Below the pieces are notes generated by a model. That model was not told where the DNA came from. It saw nothing but the letters and a program-made list of their open reading frames with translations, and searched no databases. This document shows positions 34,066-47,000 of a stretch of 64,000 nucleotides of DNA, piece after piece (the stretch's first letter is position 1; each line of letters opens with the position of its first letter). Source of the DNA: Pieris napi (taxonomy: Eukaryota > Arthropoda > Insecta > Lepidoptera > Pieridae); NCBI RefSeq assembly GCF_905475465.1, contig NC_062259.1, positions 2,738,501-2,802,500 of the forward strand. The letters are read 5' to 3'. A program made the position numbers and the translations under genes.

Positions 34066-35240
34066 TATGATTTGTGTAAAAATACTATCAATTAACTTTA
34101 AATGTTTTTGTTAAACTTAAATTAATGATATATGACCAACGCCTATTTAGCACATATAGGGAAGGAAATGAGTATTATTAGGCCCTGATAACGAGCAATT
34201 GACGGACAGGTAACTGGAAAGTGGGAACACGTAAAATTACAACTAGGTAATAGGTATGACATAAACAAGACGCGATAAGTCAAGCCGGACCCCTGCTCAT
34301 TTGTGCAATTCATCAGTTGTATAATTCGGATGATTCGTTTAAAGAAAGCCGTGTGAGGGCTTGTATGATGTGTGGGGTGTGTCTGTGTGGGGTGCCGGGG
34401 AAGCTGCGGAGAGCGGGGGTGCGTATTTATCGAATTAGGCCTGTAATCACTGCTCACTGTGTTTTTCACTATACCGCACTGCGATCCGATTGATACTTGA
34501 AACGCTTGTCGTAGAATAGTGACGGATCTGACAAATAGTAAACTTTACAGGGCAGCCATTTCAAAATTATATAATCATGTTAGTTTTTGTCATAACTATT
34601 TTAATTCATATTCTGTTATTATGAAAATTGGCATACTAGCAAACAAAAGGGTTTGTTTTGAAACGAAATAAAAATAATAACATTAAATTACACAGTTTTA
34701 TAGAAAAATCACATGTTTCTATTAAATCCGTCACTTTACCGATTGATTAATTTGAAATTTAAAACACATGGATTTTTTTTAAATGTAGCCGTAATATTTA
34801 GTCAATGATTTAGGATTTTTTTCAAATCCGACATTGTTCTACGATCATGACGAAATATTCTACGAAAACTAATCTTCTTTCTTCAATCTTTGTCTGTGTT
34901 GGGTTCGAGAGCAAGATCGCTTACGCAAAAATTTCTTCTTAAAATCTGATTTGAAGATTAAATTATATCTATCTCTGCCTTTCCTTACTATAAAAGAATT
35001 AGATAGAAATAAAAGTATACTCTGATGAAACAGTACGACCTATAGACTTTTTATAATACAAGTTTTAATGACACAAGTATCAAGATATTTAGCTATAGTA
35101 GCGGGCAGTGTGAGACGTGCATCATTATCAGCAAATAAATTTTATCGAGGTTTAGTTGATCGGTGAAATGCTGTTGTCGTCTGGTTAAACATAAGTATTA
35201 TGATAGTTATGCGATTCTATATAAATATAATATTATATGT
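34066..35240. other. Gene-free stretch
   Basis: AT-rich unique DNA. A 108-codon minus-strand frame (34143-34469) is His/Pro/Thr-rich because of a GTGTGGGG-type simple sequence and is probably not a gene. Confidence 0.4.
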
Positions 35241-35242
35241 TA

Positions 35243-35575
35243 CTAGCTGATCCGGCAAACGTTTGTTTTGCCATGTATATTCTTTGTAGGAAACATTTTG
35301 TTAGTTCAATAAATATAATTATCTAAAAATAATAAAAAATAGGGGTTGATCGTTAAATTAGAGTATCTATTTATGTATGCTGTATGATAAAAAAAAAAAC
35401 AAAAAAAAAACTTAAAATTTTTTTTTTCTTTTTGGGTGGACTCCCCTAAGCACTTAGGGGTTTGAAAGATAGATAGTAGCCGAATCTCAGTCTTAATATG
35501 TATAAAAAATTCATAAGAATCGGTCCAGCCGTTTCGTAGTATGGGAACGAACATTGTGACACGAGATATTTATAT
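35243..35575 (-). mobile_element. RTE-like LINE 3' tail
   Basis: Starts TACTAGCTGATCCGGCAAAC, includes GGTCCAGCCGTTTCGTAGTA and ends CACGAGATATTTATATATTA. Confidence 0.65.
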
Positions 35576-36164
35576 ATTACATTATTGTTATATTTATCAT
35601 AAAATATTTATTTTACTCAAGCTAAGGATAGAGTAAATGAGTCTTTTAATTGTTTTTAAGTAAAGCGTGTAAACAATAATGGCGTCAACAATTTCGTTGT
35701 TTAAAACAATTTTTGTATCAGCACATATAATTCTGTCCAACGTATTTCAGTTTAGCCACATCGCCTCGCGTGCTTAATTTTGTCGACATTCCTAAGACAA
35801 CAAAATTGTTGACAACGAGTTTAAACATACAACAAGAGATATTTCTTTTTGTGTAAGTAGGTATAGTCGACACTTTAAATTGCTTATCATTTTATTGGGT
35901 GTATTAATCGTAATCTCCAACCAAATAAGAGGTGGATTGTTGAAGAAAGTTTTAAGTTCTATCAATCTACTTATTATGTATGTGATATGCCAATGGAGGG
36001 GATTCCGAAAAAGTTTTCGGGGACATACGGAATTTTTTCTCAAAGACAAGTACGCGGGGGCGTGGCGGCGTCTGCTTCTCAGAGTAAATACACGAAATCC
36101 CTTTTTGCTTTGATGTTACAAAATTCAGTTTTGGCACTTACCAATATTTTCTATATACAATAAC

Positions 36165-36345
36165 TTTTTTACACGCTTTATATTAGCTTCACCTGTATGT
36201 ATGTATGTATGTATGTAACCGACTCCTTCGGACTCGATTTTGACCCACTTTTAACGGACAGATTTAATTCAAACTGTGCGCATCTGTCATAGGTCGATGA
36301 CAATGCAATAATCCGAAAAAAAAAATGAAAAAAAAAATTTTTTTT
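36165..36345. repeat. Interspersed repeat with GTAT microsatellite, second copy
   Basis: Same block order as 30430-30600, with five GTAT units instead of three and the shared CCGACTCCTTCGGACTCGAT. Confidence 0.7.
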
Positions 36346-36749
36346 AACTAAAATAATAATTAAAAAATACTAGAACACACGCTTTTATAGCACATCAAAC
36401 TAAAACGTGAAAAATAATTCCTAATTTAGGCTGAAAATGGTAATGAACAAAAAATACTGGTATTATTGTGAAAAAGCGTGGGGCGCTCTGTGCCGAGCAA
36501 CCCCCCAATCTATTATTTATTTTAATACATGTGTATTAAGTAAGACATCATGGAACAATACAATCTAGCCTAATTTAAGATTAATAAGTAACATAAGTCT
36601 AACCTAGTTTACTAATAAGGATTTTTACATAAGAAATTGTCCAATAACACGACTTACAGTCTCTATAAAAGGGAAGACACTCTGTTCTTGAGTTCTATTG
36701 ATCGAATAAGACAGTAACTTAATGAAATAAAACTTAACTTTTTTTAAAA

Positions 36750-36868
36750 GGAAATAGCAAAAAGGTTAGTCGACATCACAGGAGACCGAAGAGCTGGCAG
36801 CTACCTCGGACAAAGAATTAGTCTAGCTATTGAAAGGGGGAATGCTGCCAGTATCTTCGGAACCTAGG
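36750..36868 (+). pseudogene. LINE open-frame C-terminal scrap
   Basis: Translates as ITGDRRAGSYLGQRISLAIE followed by RGNAASIFGT and a stop. This resembles the C-terminal RAGSxxxQRxSLAxQRGNAASxLGT found in insect non-LTR elements. Nothing else of the element is visible. Confidence 0.5.
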
Positions 36869-36949
36869 CTAAAGGGACTCCTTTTAATATATTTTAGTTA
36901 TTATATTTTAAGGTTATTATTGTTTCTTGTTACATTAATGAAATGTAAG

Positions 36950-37232
36950 GAGCAGTGTTGGCCTAGTGGCTTCGCGTGCGACTCTCATACCTGAGGTCGT
37001 AGGTTCTATCCCCGGCTGTGCACCAATGGACTTTCTTTCTATGTACGCATTTAACATTTGCTCGAACGGTGAAGGAAAACATCGTGAGGAAACCGACATG
37101 TCTTAGACCCAAAAAGTCGACGGCGTGTGTCACTGGAGGTTGATCACCTACTTGCCTATAAGATTTAAAAAATGATCATGAAACAGATTCACAAATCTGA
37201 GGCCAAGACCTAAAGAGGTTGTAGCGCCACAT
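36950..37232 (+). mobile_element. tRNA-derived SINE
   Basis: Full-length copy starting GAGCAGTGTTGGCCTAGTGG; B box GGTTCTATCCCC (37002-37013); ends AAAGAGGTTGTAGCGCCAC. Confidence 0.85.
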
Positions 37233-37680
37233 CTATTTATTTATAATGAAATACACGTTAATTCAAATTATTTAAAGCCCGTGTCCATGCTAGGTCATGA
37301 AAACCGAACCGCAATCGAATCAAGTCGGTAGAGCCCTCGAAAAACTAGTGGGCCGTCATAACAGTGTTAAGGTGGGCGGCGGAGGAAGGAAGCGATCGCC
37401 TCCATGCACCAGCCCTATTGTGACTCCACAATGCTCGCGTGTCAGTCGCGTGTCTACCAATTTGCTTATTTACATTCACCATTTCATAAACTCATCTAGG
37501 TAAGTTATTCTACGAGAACATATTCTTGTAGCAAACAATGGCTTAAAAGTGTTGAACCTAATTAAATGTTACCTAATTTAATAAATGCACCAATAAATAT
37601 TGTCATTGTTATTTGGTCGTATCAATGATATCTATGACGGTATTTTGATCACCTAGGCCGATGTCTTCTGTACCTACTAA
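37233..37680. other. Gene-free stretch
   Basis: Short unique stretch with a GC-richer patch at 37290-37450. No gene that I can support. Confidence 0.35.
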
Positions 37681-37953
37681 GGGAGCGTTCAAGTATTACG
37701 TAACGAATTTAGGGGGGGGGGGGCTCCTTTTATAAAACGTTACGATGCGTGACGGGGATTGAATTACGCGTTACTGTCATTATTATTTTCGACATTCCAG
37801 TATTTTACACCACATAATGGTAAACTTTTAACTATAAAGAGTCACTAGGTGGTCAAGAAACGTTTTACTATACTTACAGAAAAACGTTACGGCGCGTTAA
37901 ATGGGGGGTCAATAATCTCCAAAAATTGCGTGACGTAATACTTGAAAGCTCCC
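37681..37953. mobile_element. Harbinger-type MITE, 273 bp, with poly-G
   Basis: Terminal inverted repeats GGGAGCGTTCAAGTATTACG and ...CGTAATACTTGAAAGCTCCC, flanked by TAA on both sides (37678-37680, 37954-37956). A run of about 12 G lies at 37712-37723. No coding capacity. Confidence 0.8.
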
Positions 37954-38396
37954 TAACCCGAATTAAAAATAAGTTACGTCAGGTTGATTCGCAAGGAATC
38001 TAACCCCAGGCCTCCGGGTATACCCCATAAGCGTTAACAGCTTATCTATTATAAAAAAAATATATTGCCAATGTTTTATGTTTTTTTTTGTACTGGGTAT
38101 TGGTGATTTATACCTATCTGGTGATGTATACTTACTACAAAATATGCACCGAAAAGCGAGGTGATGAGGCCTGCTCTATTTGCATTACTAACGACCTTGC
38201 CGCTAAAACGCTTGCAGGCTTTTTGTTTTAACCTTGTACGCTCAGAGCGTCAATTTAGATGTACAATTCTTTGAATCTCCCCATGTTATATTTTACATAC
38301 TATAGGACAAATATAGGCTTTGAAAATTGGTTACGATGAGTACCTAAGACTTTGTCCTCGGTCACGTCAAGTCTGCGCTTGTGAGCTTAAATCTAA

Positions 38397-38575
38397 TATA
38401 TAAAATTCTCGTGTCACAATGTTAGTTACCATAATCCTGCGAAACGGCTCAACCGATTCTTATGAATTTTTTTATGGATATTCAGTAAGTCTGAGAATCG
38501 GAAAACATCTTTTTTTCATCCCCCTAAATGTTAAGGGTGGTCCCACCCTTAAATTTTTGTTTTTATTTTTTAGAC
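38397..38575 (+). mobile_element. RTE-like LINE 3' tail, truncated
   Basis: Starts ATATAAAATTCTCGTGTCAC, includes GCGAAACGGCTCAACCGATT and CTAAATGTTAAGGGTGGTCC, then stops. Confidence 0.6.
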
Positions 38576-38654
38576 AAATCTTTTCTCTAGCCTTATCAAT
38601 TCCATAAAATTATCGACAATTCGGACAATTCAATGACACCGAGAATGTAAGTGC

Positions 38655-38945
38655 GTGCTCCTATTTCACCATGCCTCCTGCTGATAGAGGAGAAATCTTT
38701 GTTTTTTATTTATTTTATTATTATTTATTACTTAAGATGTCATATGGAAACGTTGTGTAAAACAAAAAACTTGGCGATTAAAAAGAGTGGCGGAAAGTTT
38801 ATTTCCAGTTCTTCTCTTCCGTTCTACGCCCTTGATTTGAAATCTGGCAATAAATGTAAAATGAGAAGCATTTAAATTAGAAGCTTTTTTGACATTCATA
38901 AGTGTACAACGGGTTACCTTCATGAATAAATGATTTTGACTTTGA
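38655..38945 (+). mobile_element. LINE/SINE 3' tail, family A
   Basis: The longest sense copy: CACCATGCCTCCTGCTGATA through AAGAGTGGCGGAAAGTTTAT to TGAATAAATGATTTTGACTT. Its last bases show the ATTTTGA-type tail. Confidence 0.65.
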
Positions 38946-39954
38946 TCTCCAGGGATGTAAAATCCAGATTTCATAACTTTTACCTATATTTTCGACCAGA
39001 TGGGAGATCCACAGTTTTTATGCATAGCAAACAATTCAGTTTGTGTTGGCAAAAAAAAATTGAAACACTTAAGCAAGATATTCCGAAGAAAGTGTTTTCG
39101 CAATCGGCAATATACTTATTATATAGTTGTAATAGGTGCGCTTTGCTACTTCACAGCTCGAATGGCAGTACTGCCAGCCAATACTGTCGAAATACTGAAA
39201 GTATGTATGTACTGTGTAGTGCCAGTAACAATTAAAAATTATGCAAAAGCAATATTGGAGATAGAACGACTTTAAAATTAACAGACAAATTTCATTTCTC
39301 GTTCGGAAATATCCTCCAGTTGAGGAAAAAGGTGCAGTTCGCTGCTTCGCAGCTGGCGTAACCGCACCGCAAGCCAACCTCAACCGTCATGTCAAAATTA
39401 TAACAGTTTCCCCTACGAATATTAAAAATCCCCATTAGCAATACAAGTTTCAACGCCCTAACATACCGATTAAATGCTCAATACGATAAAACGCGAAAAA
39501 GGTATTCCGTTTTTTGAATAAAAGCCAATATCTCTCAACATCTCTCAAATAGTCCCAAGTTTCTGAGTAGTTTTGTCTTTGGCGCCATTATTCCAATTGC
39601 TACCGTTTTTGCAGACCGGTGGAATACGAGTTGTATGAAAATTGGACTGCCAAAAACTTAATTTTTCGCTATTTAGATTTATAGTGCTATGCAAATTTTT
39701 AGCTCGATCCAAACATAAATTTGACTTTGTATGGCATATTTGCATTTTTATTTTTATCGCTATTCTTATTAATTGCTTTAAATTTTTTACAGCTTCTGTT
39801 AGAAAGCTTAATTTTATCTCTTACGGCTTTGCACCGAGAGACCGTTGGCATCTCTAGAGAAAAAGTATAAAAGTTTCAGGTCTTTCCCAATGTCCTCAAC
39901 CTAGTCCGAACATCAAACCATACTCTTATTAATAGGGCGGCAATATCACTTAAC
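38946..39954. other. Gene-free stretch
   Basis: Unique DNA. A 91-codon plus-strand frame (39000-39275, starting MGDPQFLCIANNSVCVGKKK) overlaps other frames on both strands and matches nothing I recognise. I do not call it. Confidence 0.3.
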
Positions 39955-40165
39955 ATTAAAACAAAATACTTGGCGATTTAAAAGAGTGGCGGGGATATTA
40001 TTGTAGTTATTTGCCATTTCTCTTCCGTTCTTTGAGAAAAATGTAAATGTAAAATTAGAAGCATTACTAAATGCTATATATAAGCTTATTTAATACATAT
40101 TAAAGTATTTCCTTTTTTTACGTTCATAAGCGTATATTGTGTTACCGATATGAATAAATGATTTT
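39955..40165 (+). mobile_element. LINE/SINE 3' tail, family A, diverged
   Basis: Keeps TTGGCGATTTAAAAGAGTGG and ends TGAATAAATGATTTTGATTT. Confidence 0.55.
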
Positions 40166-40364
40166 GATTTGATTCAGTGACCCTCTTGCCCTTGCTCCTT
40201 TTATAAAATCAAAGAACAGGGCGTTACACCGTCCTATAAAAAAATGCCCATCGAGAAATCCTATCCTTCCTAGTGATGTTAATCTATTGTTATACAGTAT
40301 ACACATACACCGATTCCAAGTTCCAACTCGTTGCACAGTGCACCGCACCTTCGACATAAGTTTT

Positions 40365-40520
40365 ATTTATTTATTTACACTTCGTTACCTTATACAAAAA
40401 CATACATATAAAAAAGCAGATTACATAAGTTAGTAGGCAACGGGCGGCCTTATCGCTAACAAGCGATATCTTCCAGGCAACCTTAATATGTAACAATAGA
40501 AAAGAAACACCTACAGAGGG
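40365..40520 (-). mobile_element. CR1/L2-like LINE 3' tail
   Basis: Reads TTATTTATTTACACTTCGTT, then GGCAACGGGCGGCCTTATCG and AAGCGATATCTTCCAGGCAA. This is the reverse of the tail at 940-1016. Confidence 0.6.
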
Positions 40521-43500
40521 TAAAGTACAAGTGCATAAATAATTAACAAAAATAACATATAACCTATAACTAAAATAAAGGAAAAACTAAATAAAAAATA
40601 AATAATATGTATAAACAGAAATGTAAATCCAAGGGTTAATTGAGTCACAATTAATATACCTATATAAGTAGTAGCTAATTACGAGGCAGAAGAATAATGA
40701 TCAAAAAAAAGATTTTTATCATTAGGTAAAGAATTCCATTGCAGGATACTTAGCACTAAAGGAGGAGTGATAGAATTCAGTTTTATGAGTAGGAGTTTCA
40801 AGAATTAGATTATCATTCTGTTATTTGCTAGGAGTAATTAAGTGTCGAAAGCCTGATAACCAACAGGTATTTTTCTAAATTATTATGTCCTTCCTTATGG
40901 GGATTTGACCTTTTCCTCTAATAAATGGGCAACATGACCCATTACCACGTAAAACGCCATCTCGTGGACGCGGGCGGCGCAGCGCACAGCGCGACACCTA
41001 GTACACTTATACGACATTTGTTTTCAATTATTTGTCTACGTTTCTTCTAGTATATATTGAAACTAATATAATATAATGATTTAGCGAGACTTATTATGCT
41101 GAGATTATTTATTAGTTTTATTGACACGTACATGTTCTTTGTAATGATGAAATATGACAGAGAATGTACTTAGGGACAGATTTAAGACAAGAACAAAACA
41201 GTAAACGAGAAGAAACATGAGAAGTTCATATAGTATAAGCACTACCTGAATTGCTTTAAATTCATAAGTTAGTCATACATTAGTTTGTTAGATCAGCCGT
41301 CTAATTTCGACCTTAGTATACTTTGTTAAGGGTCTGTAAGTAACTAAAAGCCGTACCAACCAGTGCCTGTATTCAAGCATTTTTCATTAACAAGTTAATA
41401 ATAATGATTATGAAATCTCTATTATACTTGACTATTAAATACTCGTTAAGTTATAGATCTACTATCTTTGGTATTAAATAAACCACAAGTATATATTCTC
41501 CTTACATTTGTTTTATCTTGCGCTGTTAAGTTAGTATTAGGAGCTTAAAATTGCTATCTATTTTCGTAATTCAAATGCAAAGTAAAGTATTGAATTGTAA
41601 TAAAGTACCTACGTAAATTTAAATTTTTTGTAATACAATAATATTACTTATTTATACAAAAATTTATTTGGTTATCAAACTGTGCCATGTAATATTAGAA
41701 TTAAAAACTGCAATTTGAATTTATAATATTTATTTGGAATAACTGTGATGAAAGTGTGTGAAAGTCTTATTCATCTGAATCAGAAGAACTTGAATTTTGT
41801 ATCTGTCAGATTCAGTATCTGACTCATTATGTAAATCAATCATCATTTTATCAATTCAGCGTCACACATCAATCTCTATCCCAAGACCCTATCTTCAAGG
41901 TGGTCAATATGTTCACTGTTTTTACCAGTTTTCAACAAAGATAGATATAAAGGTCTCAGTCAAATTAACAATATTATTTGGCTCTTGGTCTATAAATCTC
42001 CAAAATAAAAATAAACCAAGACTATATAAATTCATTAGAAAATCAACAGGTCCACCTACATACACATACTAGATTTCACTCATAATGTTTAAGTACCTTA
42101 ATATCCAGGTTACAATTATGTCTTTTCATGATTCCTTTTTGAACCACATTTTTTAACATGGAAAACTTTTGTGACAAATTATATTTGAGTGATTTGACCA
42201 CAGTGAAAATTTCTGTCTATTTAATTCGGCTAAGAGTTTCCTTCAAGTCCGTATTATTTAGGACAATGAAAAGACCAAAATCATCTAATGTAATTTTTTT
42301 TCTTGATGGTGTTTTTTTTTGGCAAAGAAATTATTTAAGTTGTTTAAAATAGCATAACAACTGTAATAATAAAACTAACTTATTAAACTTAAATATTTCT
42401 TATTTATGAGTCTCATCAGGAGTTTCCTATTTCTTAATGAATAATTTAGGATAGTGCTTAATCGATATATAATTTAAAAATGAGCATTTCTCACAACCAC
42501 AATATTAAATAATTAGAAAATCCCTACGACATAAGATAACTGATGATCTGTTGAATCTAATTGAAGAGGTGAAGAACAAAACCTCACTTTTCCACTTTTT
42601 CTAACTTTAAGGAAAACAGCAAAATGTAAAATAGCTAACAAATTATTACTACAGCATTGTTTTAATTATGTCATATTAAACAAAGTGTTTCAGTCAACCT
42701 ATGTACCAAATTACTGTTAAAATTTATGAGAATATTAGCCAATACTTTGGAAATGTGAGGTTTTGATTAAACATTTTTGGAAAAGCATGGTTTTGATAAA
42801 AACTTCTGGAAAAGTTACGTTTTGATAATACAGATATTTTTGTCTAACTTTCAAAATGAAACAAAAATTATCACCAAGGTTATTATTGTTATTATCATAA
42901 AGGTTTCCGAGTAGATCCTTTGGGGATTGCATGAAGAAACCAATCTTGTTAGGTAAGTATCTTGTGCTACTTTGATAGCAATTTTTTTTGATAGCAAAAA
43001 ACGCCTTCTTTTTTTAAGTAGTAAGGAAGGGCTTAACGCATTTGAATACACTTTTTGAGCCATGAGTACAGTCTTTTTACAAATTACATGCAAGTGGATC
43101 AGTCTCCGCATACCTGGAACAGAAAAAAATAGGTAGTAAATAGGTTTTTAGCTAAAATTTCCATCCAAATTGATGTAGAATGTCACTCAGAAGCTGATTT
43201 TGTAATTCGGGTACGTCCTCGTCGTGGTCTTGTTTTTGTACCACTACTCCATACTACATCCATTTCGATAAAAAAATTATTTAAACCAGCCCTGCGATTC
43301 TGTAACTCACTTCACGAACTCACACAGCGGTTTTCGCATCGGCGGTCTCTCTCAAATCAGTCGTGAAGCAGTCATTTTATGATTTGGCATTCTGATAAAC
43401 AATAAAGTACAAGCTCCCACCTTTTCAGACCACCTTTTCTTTTCACGGCGTCACGTAACGTAATTTTTTTTCCAACGCCGATACAGAGTTTCACTTCCAA

Positions 43501-43958
43501 AATGTTTTATCTTGTGTTATAATAATTAAGTAGGGGATTTCACGTTTGTTTGCATATTTTGTTATGGGTTAAGCGATACCAGCGCAACTAGTGGCAAAGT
43601 TTGGCAGTTTTCACCTCCATTGCTGAAAACTGACAGCGTATTATTATGGGTCAAGCGATGATAGCGACATCTTCAATTAGCTTTGCGTTTTCTCCTCCAT
43701 TATCTTCTTTCATTAGCCAGACTCTATAATATGGTTTATTATTTATAGTCTGTGGTTGTGTATGCTTCATATTACCTGTACGGTATACCAATCGTAAAAA
43801 ACATTGGCTTCATAATTCATTGTCCAATGACCAATCTCTGTGTAAAACGCCCTACATAATTCTGTGACCTGTGTTGTAAATTCAGCAACAATAATGTTAA
43901 ATAATTGAGTTAATAAAATTATTTTTTAGTTCTATTTTTAGTTAATATTGTTGTTATA
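40521..43958. other. Region upstream of pins, no assigned gene
   Basis: Mostly AT-rich unique DNA. A minus-strand reading at 43200-43270 begins MDVVWSSGTKTRPRRGRTRI and could splice (donor after 43181, acceptor TTCTGTTCCAG at 43116) to a short in-frame end, EYAETDPLACNL. I treat this as speculative. A partial repeat of TTATGGGT(T/C)AAGCGAT occurs at 43562 and 43642. The pins promoter should lie in the last few hundred bases, but I see no TATA box. A T-run-element scrap (GATACAGAGTTTCACTTC) is at about 43480. Confidence 0.3.
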
Positions 43959-44006
43959 ATGTCTGTGAGTGCTAGCGCGGAGAATCTATCGACTGCTGAT
44001 ACACAA
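43959..44006 (+). CDS. pins: pins exon 1 (start codon)
   Basis: 16 codons ending ACACAA|GTAAGT, phase 0. The SASAEN motif matches the insect Pins N-terminus. The next exon also begins in phase 0, so this start joins without a frame change. Confidence 0.8.
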
Positions 44007-47000
44007 GTAAGTAAACGGTATAAAAAGATAGTGTATTTAACAGTTTAGTTGCGCTGTATAATATATAGGCAGTGATCGTTGCTTTGGCCTAATTCAATTT
44101 TTCGATGTTCTAAGTATCGTATCGACTGGCTGAATGTCGTGAGTCATGATGCATTGGGGTCCTTATGCGGAAATAGACGACGTCCGTTGACGATACAGAA
44201 CAAAGGGACGAGCTGTTTTACTATTGTTAACACTAGAAAAACCTTATTTAGCTAGGTCAAATGTTATCTTACTAACCATAAACCGGTATATACGAGCAAA
44301 TTTTCATTGCAGTGTAAAACTCTTATATTTAAACATCAATGCCTTTTCTGTATATGTGACACACCCTTTGTCTACTGCCTTCTCTTAGTTGATGTAGCCC
44401 AAGCTTCAAAGTTAATTATAAACATTATGCACAAAATTTTATGAACTGAATCTTCATATTTTGCAACCTGCTGAACCTAAGTCATGGTATATTATGGCTA
44501 ATAAAATTTTAATGTTATGAATCACTGTTAATTGTTAATTTTTAATGACATTAAGGGTTCTTGGTAATATAAAAAGGAATTTTCTTGGTGTAGAAACGTA
44601 ATTTAATTTTGAATTTATCTAATAAGATAAGACAATAAAAAAATCCTATTACCTTACTGTATTATATGGTAAAGATAATTTTGAAGTAGTAAATACATAG
44701 TCATAAATGTACATATTCTAATATTCTTTATAATGATCAAGTGTTATAAAGTTCTGACTTGAATATTAATGGTGTGCATTGCATGCATCACTGGTATTTG
44801 AAGCAGTTATGTAATGTATAATTATGTGCACTGAACAACAGGATTAGGCTTCCTACATTGTATAACTAGTTTTACAGTTATTATCTCATTCTCACATCTA
44901 TATTTACACTTATATATGTATACAATTATTATTTACTATTATAAATGCTTGGGTTTTATTTATATTATTCATATAGTCTGTGGGTTTCTAAGGGGGTTTT
45001 CTAGATTTTAAACAACTGTGATTATTTGATTTGATCATTCTAATTCAACTTTATTTTAGAGCTGCGATGGAGGCTCCATGTGTTTGGAGCTGGCGCTGGA
45101 AGGCGAAAGACTTTGCAAGGCGGGAGATTGCCGCGCAGGTGTTGCGTTTTTCCAAGCAGCCATACAGGCAGGCACTGATGACCTGCGAACCTTGAGTGCT
45201 ATATACAGCCAGCTTGGCAATGCTTATTTCTACTTGGGAGATTACACTAAGGCCATGCAGTATCATAAACATGACCTCACATTAGCTAGGTTTGTATTGA
45301 AACTTTTTGTGTCTTTTTCACTTTAAATTGTATAAAAATGTACTATAAAATATTTAACCCTTTAAAAAATCTATTAAAGGACCATGGAAGATAAGTTAGG
45401 CGAAGCAAAGGCTTCTGGTAACTTAGGAAACACATTAAAAGTGATGGGCAAGTTCGCAGAAGCAATACAGTGTTGTCAGCGACACTTGGAGATATCAAGA
45501 ACATTGGGAGATAAGTTAAGTGAAGGACGAGCTTTATACAACCTTGGCAATGTTTACCACGCCCAGGGCAAGCATTTAGGACGCGCGGGACAAAGCGATC
45601 CAGGACACTTTCCGCAAGAAGTACGTGACTGCCTCCTGCAAGCTGTCACTTACTATGAGTAAGTTTTTGTCATCATTCCCTTAAATTGTTTGTTGTCTGC
45701 AAATTCACCCATGGGGTTTAGTACTATGTTAAAATTTTATTACACTATATTAGGGTAGAACTACGAGTGACATAGCTTCACTCTCACTCAGATTTCATTG
45801 AAAATATTTTTTCTAACTATTGTGAACTAATGTGATATATATCTTTAAAGGTGGTAATAAATTAGCTTTTTGTGGTATTTCAGAGAGAACTTGGAATTGA
45901 TGCGCAGCGTAGGCGATAGGCAGGCAGCGGGTCGGGCGTGTGGCAACCTCGGCAACACTTGCTACCTTTTGGGAGATTTTGCGAAGGCGATCCGGTACCA
46001 TAAAGAGAGGCTTCGGATTGCCCAAGAAGTGGGTGATCGCGCTGCCGAACGCCGCGCTAACAGCAACCTTGGCAACTCTCACATCTTTCTTGGCCAGTTC
46101 GAGAATGCCGCACAGCACTACAAGTGAGTACATTAAGTAAGATCTATATATCAGTTATTCTAAGCTTGCGACGAAACATCACTTTCAAAAATGATGGACA
46201 GAATTATTGGGTCCAGGCTGATTGTTGATTGTTTGAGCCAAATGCCTTTTTTTGACTGTCTATTTGGCCCATGAAAAAGAAGTCACATGGGAAAGTCGAA
46301 GTGTTTATATGTGACCCTTATTAAAATATATAATTACCATCTCGATCAGTAAAGGTGCGTACAGACTATATAACATAACATGTTGTACAACATTGCTATA
46401 CAACGTGTTTCAGATAATGTGGACACTGAATGTTTTAAAACATGTTATTATAACATGTTATTGATATGTATGCTAGGACGAACCCAGCATCTACGTTTTT
46501 TTGTTTTTCTTTTGTTATTTAAAATAGTTATAAAACATTGTTATTCTAATGTGTACAGTGTTGTTTTATGTTATAATGTTGAATAACAAGGTTACATAAT
46601 GTGGACGTGTTATAAAACACAAGTTATATAATATGTTACATAGTCTGTACGCACCCTTATGGTAGAATAATCTGTCCAAAAGCTAATGCGAAAGTTGGCA
46701 ACGGCTTAGATGTGGCTTTGCTTTAAAGTTTGTATTATAATGTTTTTATTATGTGTTTGTTTATATTTTCTAAACTTACACACACCAGGGTAAGCTTTTG
46801 TAGTGTCAATGAATGTCGAGGAAAGTCCTCCAATTGAAATGTCAAACACAGATTCGTAATTCGACTTCCAGGCGAACCCTAGCCTTAGCCGAAGAACTGG
46901 GCGACGCAGCAGTTGAGGCTCAGGCATGTTACTCCCTCGGAAACACGTACACGTTGCTTCGTGAATATCGAGTGGCCGAGGAGTACCACGCGCGCCATTT

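Noticed and set aside
34143..34469. His/Pro-rich 108-codon minus-strand frame
   Set aside because: Low-complexity translation of a GT-rich stretch.
39000..39275. 91-codon plus-strand frame
   Set aside because: Competes with frames on both strands in the same stretch; no domain, no splice sites.
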